The notes beneath the pieces are model-generated. The model worked only from the letters and a program-made list of their open reading frames with translations. It was not told the DNA's origin and made no database searches. Below are positions 6,835 through 14,822 of a stretch of DNA of 23,931 nucleotides, piece after piece; the stretch's first letter is position 1; each line of letters starts with the position of its first letter. The DNA lies in NCBI GenBank assembly GCA_022573095.1, contig JACZUR010000005.1:1-23931 (forward strand). The letters run 5' to 3'. The translations under genes were made by a program, and so were the position numbers. This stretch comes from Gemmatimonadota bacterium. GTDB taxonomy: Bacteria; Gemmatimonadota; Gemmatimonadetes; Gemmatimonadales; GWC2-71-9.

Positions 6835-8094
6835 TTACAGTGGTGGACGCAACACCACATTCCGACCTTCAAGTAGGGCGCGGAACTCGCTCGACACCCT
6901 CTCGAACTCACCGAGCATCGACTCGGGAACGGGAGTTCCGTCACCGACGTTGAGGCGACGCGGATCGAGGTGCCGGCCGTTCTTGATAAACTCGTAGTGG
7001 AGGTGGGGAGCAGTTGCCAAACCACTCATACCTACGAACCCGATGCGCTGGCCCTGGACCACTCTCGTTCCGGGCCCGATACCTCTTTCAATACGGCTCA
7101 TGTGGGCGTACCGAGTCTCAACGCCTGCGGCATGCTGTATCACGACCGCCCGGCCGTAGCCGCCGTCCCTGCCAGCACTCTCAACCACCCCATCTGCAGT
7201 AGCGCGAATCTCGGCGTTGGTGCGAGCGGCAATGTCCATGCCGAGGTGAGGCCGCCGTACCCTCAGTATGGGGTGGAATCTAGAACGGGAGAAGTTAGAG
7301 GAGATGCGCCCGGAGAAAGGCACCGGATTGATAAGGAAAGTTCGTCTCAGAGAGAGACCATCCGAATCGTAATACGCGTTCCGTCCGCGCTGATCCGTGA
7401 TGACGAAGGCCGACTTCTTGTTGCCCCGCGTTTCGACTTCCGCGGCGAGAACCCTTCCGAAACGAATATCCCCTTCCGATGATTCAAGTCTCTCAAAAAC
7501 GATTCGGAATTCGTCCCCTTCCCAGATATCCCGATAAAAATCTATCACCCATCCATAGATGTCATCCGTCAGGGCGTGGATCAGCTTATCCCGTTCCCTC
7601 CTGGGCAGCAGAGAATCACCCACTGCGCGATCCATCGCGACCCATAGCGAAGAATTGATCTCACCCACTACCCGCACCGTGCTGAACGACCAGTCGACCT
7701 CGATTGAACTACCGATCCAAACTCCCAAGCCGTCGCGGTCCAATTTGACAAATCGGTCTTGGTCCACCCGGTAGGTAACACTGTTGGGTATCGAATCGCC
7801 TGTCAGATATCTGAACTCGAACACCATGCCGGGCCGGACGCGTCTTGGCTCCAGCCCATCCGCCTGTCCCAGCAGCTGCAGGAGTTCCTGTCCGATGACG
7901 TTATGTCGCGCGAAGAGATGCGAGAGAGTTTGATTGCGGATCAGCTGGTCACGTTGGTAACGATATGGGGAACTAACTACGAGTGGCTCGGCGACGACTT
8001 CCGAATCGCTGGGCAGAGCGACGCTAACGGTCCATATGAGAGCGGCGGCCGCAACCGCGGCCACCACTGTGAACCTACGCTGTACTCCGTTCAA
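6835..8094 (-). CDS. M23/LytM-type peptidoglycan endopeptidase (MepM-like)
   Basis: A probable zinc DD-endopeptidase acting on peptidoglycan cross-links in the cell envelope. The 419 residues show a basic N terminus plus membrane anchor (about 8-27), a LysM/OapA-like region (about 47-96), a Csd3-like middle domain, and a C-terminal M23 domain with HLGMD (H283, D287), AHM (H331) and PHLHYE (H364, H366). The metal ligands are complete, unlike the degenerate LytM activators EnvC and NlpD. No cysteine is present. The start is a TTG at 8094 overlapping the ftsZ stop (TTGA), with GGAG about 9 nt upstream; no earlier start exists in frame. Coupling to ftsZ suggests a role in septal wall remodelling (inference). 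Confidence 0.88.
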   Translation of the reverse strand: MNGVQRRFTVVAAVAAAALIWTVSVALPSDSEVVAEPLVVSSPYRYQRDQLIRNQTLSHLFARHNVIGQELLQLLGQADGLEPRRVRPGMVFEFRYLTGDSIPNSVTYRVDQDRFVKLDRDGLGVWIGSSIEVDWSFSTVRVVGEINSSLWVAMDRAVGDSLLPRRERDKLIHALTDDIYGWVIDFYRDIWEGDEFRIVFERLESSEGDIRFGRVLAAEVETRGNKKSAFVITDQRGRNAYYDSDGLSLRRTFLINPVPFSGRISSNFSRSRFHPILRVRRPHLGMDIAARTNAEIRATADGVVESAGRDGGYGRAVVIQHAAGVETRYAHMSRIERGIGPGTRVVQGQRIGFVGMSGLATAPHLHYEFIKNGRHLDPRRLNVGDGTPVPESMLGEFERVSSEFRALLEGRNVVLRPPL

Positions 8095-9239
8095 TCCATC
8101 TGTCTCCGGATGAAGGTCGGAATCTCCATCTCGGGAACAGACTCGTTGTCGATTGCGGACCGCTTCTTCGACTGTTCGGCGGGCTGAGACAGCGTGGAAC
8201 CGGAAATCCGCTTCTTACGCTGTGGAAAGGGAAGCACTCCAGAGGTCGACCTACCGAACGGACTATCCATCTGCCCCATCTGCTTGTCGAATCCGGTAGC
8301 AATAACTGTAACCCTAATCTCGCCCTGCATAGCCGGGTCTTTCACGGCGCCGAAGATTATTTCCGCCTGGTCACCGGCACCTTCGTGAATGACTTCACTG
8401 ATCTGCGTCACCTCTCCGAGGGTCAGGTCATCGCCCCCGGTAATGTTAACCAGGACACCCGTCGAACCCCCGATTGATATGTTGTCCAGCAGTGGACTCG
8501 AAATGGCCTGCTGCGCCGCCTCGAGCGCTCTATCTTCCCCTCTCGCCACACCCTTGCCCATGAGCGCCGAACCGCCGTTCTGCATTACCGTGCGCACGTC
8601 GGCAAAGTCGACGTTCACCATCCCGGTGACGCTGACCAGCGTCGAGATCCCCTGGGTCGCATGGAGGAGCACCTCGTCGGCCTTCTTTAACGCGTCCTGG
8701 AACGGCACATTCTTGCCCACGACCTCGAGCAGCCGCTCGTTGGGAACCACTATCATCGTGTCTACGTGCTTCCGCATTTCAGCAATACCTATCTCGGCTT
8801 GCTTCATGCGCTTTCGGCCCTCAAAGAGAAACGGTTTAGTGATGATGCCGACCGTAAGCGCTCCTACGTCTCTAGCGAGTTGAGATATGATGGGCGCCGC
8901 TCCGGTTCCGGTTCCGCCGCCCATGCCGCACGTAACGAAGACGAGATCGACGCCTTCGAGCACCTGAATTACGTCGTCGCGATTTTCTTCAATAGCTTGA
9001 CGTCCAATCTCCGGACGCGCACCCGCGCCGAGACCTCTGGTCAGCTTCTTGCCGATCTGAACCTTGATATCAGCCTTGTTGGATCCCAGCGCTTGCGCAT
9101 CCGTATTCACTGAGATGAACTCGACGCTCATCAAGTGTTCCTCGACCATTCGATTCACCGCGTTTCCACCACCGCCACCGACACCGACAACCTTCATCCG
9201 GGCGTTCTGCGAAACGGTTTCCTCTAGCTCGAAGACCAT
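8091..9239 (-). CDS. ftsZ: Cell division protein FtsZ
   Basis: The tubulin-like GTPase that forms the Z ring. In 382 residues it has the N-terminal loop GVGGGGGNAV (19-28), the tubulin signature GGGTGTG (107-113), the catalytic T7 loop NVDFADVRTVM (209-219), a short basic linker (about 325-365), and the conserved C-terminal peptide EIPTFIRRQ (372-380) used to bind FtsA and other partners. The ATG at 9239 is chosen for its AGAGGGG ribosome site and a family-like N terminus. An in-frame ATG at 9266 overlaps the ftsA TAA (TAATG) and would add nine residues. Its stop overlaps the M23 start by 4 nt. Confidence 0.97.
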   Translation of the reverse strand: MVFELEETVSQNARMKVVGVGGGGGNAVNRMVEEHLMSVEFISVNTDAQALGSNKADIKVQIGKKLTRGLGAGARPEIGRQAIEENRDDVIQVLEGVDLVFVTCGMGGGTGTGAAPIISQLARDVGALTVGIITKPFLFEGRKRMKQAEIGIAEMRKHVDTMIVVPNERLLEVVGKNVPFQDALKKADEVLLHATQGISTLVSVTGMVNVDFADVRTVMQNGGSALMGKGVARGEDRALEAAQQAISSPLLDNISIGGSTGVLVNITGGDDLTLGEVTQISEVIHEGAGDQAEIIFGAVKDPAMQGEIRVTVIATGFDKQMGQMDSPFGRSTSGVLPFPQRKKRISGSTLSQPAEQSKKRSAIDNESVPEMEIPTFIRRQMD

Positions 9240-9242
9240 AGG

Positions 9243-9249
9243 CCCCTCT
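9243..9249 (-). promoter_or_regulatory. Shine-Dalgarno of ftsZ (internal start)
   Basis: On the minus strand AGAGGGG lies three bases before the ATG at 9239. The alternative upstream ATG at 9266 has no such site. Confidence 0.5.
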
Positions 9250-9265
9250 TGTCCATAATGTGCCA

Positions 9266-10501
9266 TTAAAAGAATTCTTGCAGCCAGCGCTTGACCGGCC
9301 CGAAAAACTTGTTCACTCCAGCACCGGCAAATACTCCATCTTGATGCGCCCTGCAGCGCGCTCCGTACAGAGCGAGACCCACCGGAACTGCGTACTGTGG
9401 TGTCTGAACGCTGTCCACGATCCCGCTTATCAGCTGATCGGGCGTTCCGACCCTGACCGGCATCGCAAACACTTCGCGAGCCAACTCGATTATTCCCGGA
9501 GTCTGGGCGACGCCTCCCGTTATGACGACTCCAGCGGGAAGCTTTCCCACAAACCCCACCGACTCGATGCTCTCCAACGCCAGCCGGAAAATCTCATCCA
9601 TGCGCTCATGGATAATGTGCGCCAACAGCTCACGTCTTGCCTCCCGGATTCCCTGTCCTGGCGTTCCCGGAAGTTCGATCATCTCGTCCGGATCTACAAG
9701 TGGCTGATATGCTACGCCCCACAGCCGCTTGAGCTCTTCCGCATTAGACTGCGTGACACCTAGGCCCTGAACGATGTCGCTGGTAACGTGCGCGCCGGCG
9801 TACGGTTGGCTGGCCAAGTGCCGGATTTTCCCGTCCTGGAAAACAGCAATATCGGAAGAACTGCCTCCGACCTCAACTAAAGCGCAACCTAATTCTTTCT
9901 CCTCGCCGGTAAGAACCGAATACGAGGCGGCCAGACTGGACAAAGCCATATCAGCGACTCTATAGCCGGCTCGCTCCACCGCTTTGCGAAGATTTTGCGC
10001 GGCCGTGCTTTGCACGGAGATCAAATACATCTCGACCTCCAAGCGTAAACCCGTCATCCCGATGGGGTCGTTTATTCCGCCGTGGCTATCGACGCTGTAC
10101 TCCTGGGGTATCGCGTGCAGCAACTCTCTATCGGTTCCGAGGCTTATCGCCTTTGCGCCCTCGTGTGCTCGCTCAACCGCCTCCGACGTGACCTCGTCGC
10201 CCCTCACAGCTGCTACTCCGGCCGATGTTTGCGCCCGGACGTGTTCACCGGCTATACCACAGTACACGGCGGACGCTTTCACGCCGGCCATGCGCTCGGC
10301 GTCCTCCATCGCTCTAACGATGGAGTTAGTGGTCTCCTCGATATCGCGAACAATTCCGCGCTTAACGCCCGACGATCTCGCGGTTCCCACCCCAAGCACT
10401 TTTACTCCGGTAGTGCGTTTGTCGCCGGTAAGGCCGGCAAGCACGGCGCTCGTCTTCGTGCCCCCCAGATCTAGGCCCGCTACCAGATCTTCCTTTCTCA
10501 A
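9266..10501 (-). CDS. ftsA: Cell division protein FtsA
   Basis: An actin-like ATPase that tethers FtsZ to the membrane and recruits later division proteins. Its 411 residues show the phosphate-1 loop DLGGTK (11-16), the GIVRDIEET segment (49-57) typical of FtsA, the 1C domain (about 85-165), the second phosphate loop VEVGGSSSDIAVF (209-221), an adenosine motif ITGGVAQTPGI, and a C-terminal amphipathic tip KRWLQEFF for membrane binding. The start is a TTG at 10501 that overlaps the ftsQ TGA (TTGA). AGGAG lies about 9 nt upstream and supports it. ftsZ follows immediately, the usual arrangement. Confidence 0.96.
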   Translation of the reverse strand: MRKEDLVAGLDLGGTKTSAVLAGLTGDKRTTGVKVLGVGTARSSGVKRGIVRDIEETTNSIVRAMEDAERMAGVKASAVYCGIAGEHVRAQTSAGVAAVRGDEVTSEAVERAHEGAKAISLGTDRELLHAIPQEYSVDSHGGINDPIGMTGLRLEVEMYLISVQSTAAQNLRKAVERAGYRVADMALSSLAASYSVLTGEEKELGCALVEVGGSSSDIAVFQDGKIRHLASQPYAGAHVTSDIVQGLGVTQSNAEELKRLWGVAYQPLVDPDEMIELPGTPGQGIREARRELLAHIIHERMDEIFRLALESIESVGFVGKLPAGVVITGGVAQTPGIIELAREVFAMPVRVGTPDQLISGIVDSVQTPQYAVPVGLALYGARCRAHQDGVFAGAGVNKFFGPVKRWLQEFF

Positions 10502-11178
10502 CTTTCTGCGCTCCTGACAATAATCCAGTTCGAGTAGCGGGCATCCAGCTCGCCTGATATCCGTCCTGTCTTCTCTACAAGATGCCGCTGTACCGCCGCC
10601 ACGCGCTGGAAAACAACAACGCTCGCGTCGACCGAAAGAACGACCACGTGGTCGGGGAATTCGAGAACCAAGCTCTCGTCATCGCCGAAGCGAATGGCGT
10701 CGATCCGGGAATAGAGATCGGAATGAGCGTTTCGGATCCTTGCCAGGGTACGCACCAACCTATCGTCAGGTCTAGCTACTATCGGTAAGTCGATCTGCGC
10801 GCCTACTGGATCGTACGGCAGCACTCTTGCACGGGAATCGAGCACGACAAACCCGTCCGGGCCGGATGCCAGAGCGATCGGGATCTCTTCGACTATATCA
10901 ACCGTGACCGTCGCGGGTAACTTCCGTCCGACCCTGGCCTCGACAACGCCCGGCATCGCCTCCAGCCGAAGTTCGGCTTCAGACAAATTTGAAAAAAGAC
11001 TCTCCTCTTCATCAAACTCCAAGACCACCAACACCTGTTCGGGATCGAGAAACCTTGCGCCGCTCAGTTCAACCTGCCTGATCCCGAAAAAAGGCAACTC
11101 GGCCAACCAAAGCGGGGCAGTTACCGCAGTAAGAAGCGCCAATCCGGCAACGGCCCCGACGGCTCGCGTTCGCGTCAT
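10498..11178 (-). CDS. ftsQ: Cell division protein FtsQ (POTRA domain)
   Basis: A bitopic divisome protein that links cytoplasmic and periplasmic parts through the FtsQLB complex. The 226 residues have a short cytoplasmic N terminus, one membrane segment (about 8-27), then a POTRA domain starting FFGIRQVELSG (about 30-100) and an FtsQ beta domain. No cysteine is present. The ATG at 11178 overlaps the murC TGA by four bases (ATGA). Sequence identity across FtsQ is low, so the call rests on architecture and on position between murC and ftsA. Confidence 0.9.
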   Translation of the reverse strand: MTRTRAVGAVAGLALLTAVTAPLWLAELPFFGIRQVELSGARFLDPEQVLVVLEFDEEESLFSNLSEAELRLEAMPGVVEARVGRKLPATVTVDIVEEIPIALASGPDGFVVLDSRARVLPYDPVGAQIDLPIVARPDDRLVRTLARIRNAHSDLYSRIDAIRFGDDESLVLEFPDHVVVLSVDASVVVFQRVAAVQRHLVEKTGRISGELDARYSNWIIVRSAES

Positions 11179-12554
11179 ACCGTCGCGCCCGATCGAGTTT
11201 CGTGTAGAGCCCTCCCGACTTTGGTGATGTCTCCCGCGCCAAGAGTGATTACACAGTCGCCCTGCTTGACGAACCCGCCGAGAAAATCACTCACGGAACT
11301 CAACTCCGGGATCCAGTGGCACACTCCTCCCGCATCCACGACAGCATCCACTACCATTTTCCCGCTGACACCTGGAATCGGCTTCTCCCTCGCAGCGTAA
11401 ATCTCCGAAACAATGACGACATCAGCCGTAGAAAGGGCAAGCCCGAGCGCAGAGGCGAGGCTCTCAGTCCTGGAGTACAGGTGTGGCTGGAACACCGCTA
11501 TCAATCTAGACTCAGGAAAGCGTTGCCTTGCAGCGCCCAACGTAGCGATCACCTCGGTGGAATGATGAGCATAGTCATCTACCACAGTGACGCCATCATA
11601 TTCGCCCACAATCTCGAAACGCCGGCCCACACCCTTGAAAGCCGCAAGCGATGCGCTTGCTTGTTCCAGATCCACATCCATAGCCGCTGCAACAGCCATC
11701 GCCGATGCCGCGTTACGGATATTATGGAGACCGGGCACTGTGAGCTCGAAACGCTGTGCAGCCGCAACGGGCGAATCCAGAACCGCTACCGAGCGCTCGC
11801 TCGTACGCTCCAACACAGAAATCTGGAAATCGCACGTCGTACCTACGCCGACGGTCCAAACCTTCGTTGACAACTGCCTCGCTACGCGCATCGCGCCGGG
11901 GTCGTCTCCGCCAACGATCACCCTGTCAGCGCAGTTGGCGAATTCAACGAACGCAGCCTCCAGGCGTTCCATGGTCCCGTAACACTCCATGTGGTCGCCC
12001 TCGACGCTGTTCACTACCGCGATCTTGGGTCTCAACACTAGGAATGACTGGTCGTACTCATCCGCCTCAACCACATACAGCTTCATCCCACCCGCACGCG
12101 CGTTGCCCTGCCACTCGGCTACCCGCCCCCCCCCGATTCCGGTCGGATCCAATCCCGCCTCCGCGAGAATATCGGTGGCCATGGCAGTGGTGGTGGTCTT
12201 CCCGTGAGTTCCGGAAATCCCCACTACCGAGCCGCGTTCAACGAGCGACTGCAAGGCTTCGGCCCTCCGAAATACCGGCACTCCTGATTCCCGGGCGGCT
12301 TCGAGTTCGGGATGATCTGGTTTTATAGCAGCAGTGTACACCACCGCTCGCACACCATCTAAGTGGCTGGAATCATGTCCTACATGGAATCCCACAGAGG
12401 TCAGGTCGCGCGAAGAGGCACCGGCTTCATCCGAGTCGCATCCCGTCACTGCAACCCCGCGGCGCTCGGCGATAAGCGCAAGCGCACTCATCCCAGCGCC
12501 GCCAATTCCCATGAAATGAATGGGACGGGAATCGTCCGGGTCGAAGAGATACAT
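11175..12554 (-). CDS. murC: UDP-N-acetylmuramate-L-alanine ligase MurC
   Basis: A cytoplasmic ATP-dependent ligase that adds L-Ala to UDP-MurNAc, the first amino acid of the stem peptide. Its 459 residues have the N-terminal nucleotide fold HFMGIGGAGMS (13-23), the P-loop GTHGKTTTT (115-123), EADEYDQSF (163-171), GLHNIRN (275-281), DDYAHHSTE (326-334) and ITLGAGDI near the end. The ATG at 12554 has no clear ribosome site. It follows a 52-nt gap after murG, the only sizeable gap before ftsA. murB and ddl, often found next in other bacteria, are absent: the stop overlaps ftsQ directly. Confidence 0.97.
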   Translation of the reverse strand: MYLFDPDDSRPIHFMGIGGAGMSALALIAERRGVAVTGCDSDEAGASSRDLTSVGFHVGHDSSHLDGVRAVVYTAAIKPDHPELEAARESGVPVFRRAEALQSLVERGSVVGISGTHGKTTTTAMATDILAEAGLDPTGIGGGRVAEWQGNARAGGMKLYVVEADEYDQSFLVLRPKIAVVNSVEGDHMECYGTMERLEAAFVEFANCADRVIVGGDDPGAMRVARQLSTKVWTVGVGTTCDFQISVLERTSERSVAVLDSPVAAAQRFELTVPGLHNIRNAASAMAVAAAMDVDLEQASASLAAFKGVGRRFEIVGEYDGVTVVDDYAHHSTEVIATLGAARQRFPESRLIAVFQPHLYSRTESLASALGLALSTADVVIVSEIYAAREKPIPGVSGKMVVDAVVDAGGVCHWIPELSSVSDFLGGFVKQGDCVITLGAGDITKVGRALHETRSGATV

Positions 12555-12560
12555 CCGATG

Positions 12561-12600
12561 GGTGGAAAATATACGAAAATCGCGAAAGTTACGAAAGGGG
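12561..12600 (-). promoter_or_regulatory. 9-nt periodic element and possible -10 upstream of murC
   Basis: In the murG-murC gap, CGAAA (plus strand) recurs at 12574, 12583 and 12592, exactly 9 nt apart. On the minus strand this reads as TTTCG-led 9-mers. A TATATT (12568-12573) lies 13 nt before the murC ATG and could be a -10, but no good -35 is seen 17 nt upstream. An internal promoter is possible, not shown. Confidence 0.3.
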
Positions 12601-12606
12601 TTGGAC

Positions 12607-13683
12607 TTAGCTAACTATCGAAAGCAGCTGGGAAGCGATTTTCGAGGCCGCTTCCGGCCGACCACGACGGGCTGCGAGACACCCCATTTCGTCAAGTTGA
12701 GAATCGGATTGTAGCAGCTCCTTCACCGCAGTGCCGAGCCGTTCGGGGGTCAAAGCTGCCTGGGGCAGATGGATCGCTGCGCCGGCCGCCTCGAGTGCCT
12801 TTGCGTTACCCGTCTGGTGATCGGCGGCAGCAGATGGCAAGGGTATCAGTATGCTGGGAAGTCCCCACGCACAAAACTCTGCCACCGACATGGCTCCGGA
12901 GCGGCCAACCACCAGGTCGGCAGCGGAATAAGCTTCGGAGATAGGATCCCAAAAGGACCTGATTTGCCTGTTGGGTGGGTTATCAAAGCCTCGATACTCT
13001 TCGAACGTAGCGCTGCCCGTACTCCAGAGAACCGCTACATCTGCTAGCAAAGTCTCAAGGGCTTCAGCTACCACCGCATTTATCGACGCAGACCCCTGGC
13101 TACCTCCCGTCACAAGCAAGACCTTTTTGCCCTCGGGGATTCCGAGCCGCCGTTTAGCTTCCTCGCGGCCGGCGTCGGTCGGCGGCCTAATGGGATTACC
13201 GGTGTCAAAGACTCGCTCAGGATCAGCGCGAAGTCGCGTACGCGCCTCGGGAAATCCGAGGTGGATCTGCTTGGCGGCGCGCGCCAACCAGCGCGTCGTG
13301 AGCCCCGGATATGCGTTTTGCTCCTGAAGCGCTATGGGAATTCCTGCCCTGTATGCAGCGAACAGTACTGGACCGGCGACATATCCCCCCGTGCCCACAA
13401 CGAGAGAAGGTCTCTCCTCATGAATCAATCTCTTGGTAAGCCGCAAGACCTTTGATACGAGTAGCAGCCACGCCACGTTGCGCCAAAGTCTTTCGCGGTA
13501 AATTGGCTGGAACGGCAGCAAACGGTACCTGTGAGATCTTTCCGGCAGGATTGATGCTTCAATTCCCCTTTCGGATCCGATCAGCACCACTTCCACTCCG
13601 GCTGCAGCAGCCAGCTCATCGGCGATGGCAAGCGCGGGCATCAGGTGTCCCCCCGTTCCTCCACCGGCGATCATGATCTTCAT
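12607..13683 (-). CDS. murG: UDP-GlcNAc:lipid I N-acetylglucosaminyltransferase MurG
   Basis: A GT28 glycosyltransferase on the inner face of the membrane that converts lipid I to lipid II. The 358 residues show the N-terminal GGTGGH loop (8-13), GTGGYVAGP (97-105), GGSQGS (193-198), the UDP-GlcNAc site region RSGAMSVAE (261-269), and HQTGNAK (289-295). The ATG at 13683 overlaps the ftsW TGA by one base (TGATG). A GTG one codon earlier (13686) would give a 4-nt GTGA overlap and cannot be excluded. It is followed by 52 nt before murC. Confidence 0.97.
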   Translation of the reverse strand: MKIMIAGGGTGGHLMPALAIADELAAAAGVEVVLIGSERGIEASILPERSHRYRLLPFQPIYRERLWRNVAWLLLVSKVLRLTKRLIHEERPSLVVGTGGYVAGPVLFAAYRAGIPIALQEQNAYPGLTTRWLARAAKQIHLGFPEARTRLRADPERVFDTGNPIRPPTDAGREEAKRRLGIPEGKKVLLVTGGSQGSASINAVVAEALETLLADVAVLWSTGSATFEEYRGFDNPPNRQIRSFWDPISEAYSAADLVVGRSGAMSVAEFCAWGLPSILIPLPSAAADHQTGNAKALEAAGAAIHLPQAALTPERLGTAVKELLQSDSQLDEMGCLAARRGRPEAASKIASQLLSIVS

Positions 13684-14822
13684 CACCGGGATCTGCCCTG
13701 GATGCCACTCTCTCCGATGCTCATAATGACTCCGGTGGCAAGAAGGGCCATCAGCAGATTCGATCGACCATAGGAAACGAAGGGAAGAGGTAGACCTGTC
13801 GCTGGAACCAGCGCCATTGTCACAGCCACATGAAAGATCGCGGTAACTCCGATCAGCGCAGTCAAGCCAACGGCGAGAAGCGTGCCGAAGGAGTCAGGCG
13901 CCCGACGCGATATTCGCAGACCAAGGAAAATAAAGAGCGAGTAGAGGAACAGCAAAAACGAGACACCCACGAACCCCCATTCTTCACCTATAGCGCTAAA
14001 AATGAAATCGGAATATGCATGCGGGAGATAGCCGAGCTTTTGCAATCCTTCGCCAAATCCCACCCCCATCAGTCCGCCAGAGCCGATGCCGATGAGCGAC
14101 TGTCCAACCTGCCAGTTGCCGTCGAGCGGATCGGTGCCCGGACTCAAGAAAGCCGTCATTCGTTGCAGCCGAAACTGAACAGCCATTAACTCGTGCCCCA
14201 AGAACGGGAGAGCGATAACTCCAATTACAAGGAAGTGGCCGATTCTTGCGCCGCCGACGAAGATTACGATGGCCGCTAGAAGAGCGGTGATGGTCGCAGT
14301 TGAAAGGTCGGGTTCGAGGGCTATCAGTAACACCATCGGCGCCAGTATCACCACGAAAGGCAGGATACCAAGTTTGAAATCCCTAAGTTGCGGTCCCTTT
14401 TTCGCAGCTAGCATCGCGGTCCAGGCTATGACCGCAAACTTTGCAACCTCAGACGGCTGTATCGTGAAGAAGCCCAGGTCGATCCACCGACGTGCTCCGT
14501 TTCTCACGGGGGCGAGTTCATGGGTAAACGGAAGTAGCAGTACGATCAGAAGAAATGCCGCGACACCTGCAAGCGGCCACGCGAGTTTCCTCCATAGCGC
14601 GTAGTCGAGCTTGGCTCCAATCAACAGCATGATGAATCCGAGGATCGCACCTGAGAACTGCCTGAACGCGAAAGTGCTACCGGAGAGCCCGCTCTGCACC
14701 GCCACGATCGAGGAAGAGCTGTAAACGGCGGCTATACCGAATACTACCAGTGCAATCGCTACAAGGCCCAGCAGCCGCGACTCCCACGCAGCGAGCCTCG
14801 GAGCCCTTCGTCTCACGATCAC
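13683..14822 (-). CDS. ftsW: SEDS peptidoglycan polymerase FtsW
   Basis: The septal glycosyltransferase that polymerises lipid II together with FtsI. The 379 residues are strongly hydrophobic with about ten membrane segments. SEDS family signatures are NGARRWIDLG with IQPSEVAK in the first half, YSDFIFSAIGEEWG, and GLPLPFVSYGRSNLL near the end. The start is a GTG at 14822 overlapping the murD TGA (GTGA). Position between murD and murG, with ftsI in the same cluster, favours FtsW over RodA. No cysteine is present. Confidence 0.95.
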   Translation of the reverse strand: MIVRRRAPRLAAWESRLLGLVAIALVVFGIAAVYSSSSIVAVQSGLSGSTFAFRQFSGAILGFIMLLIGAKLDYALWRKLAWPLAGVAAFLLIVLLLPFTHELAPVRNGARRWIDLGFFTIQPSEVAKFAVIAWTAMLAAKKGPQLRDFKLGILPFVVILAPMVLLIALEPDLSTATITALLAAIVIFVGGARIGHFLVIGVIALPFLGHELMAVQFRLQRMTAFLSPGTDPLDGNWQVGQSLIGIGSGGLMGVGFGEGLQKLGYLPHAYSDFIFSAIGEEWGFVGVSFLLFLYSLFIFLGLRISRRAPDSFGTLLAVGLTALIGVTAIFHVAVTMALVPATGLPLPFVSYGRSNLLMALLATGVIMSIGESGIQGRSR

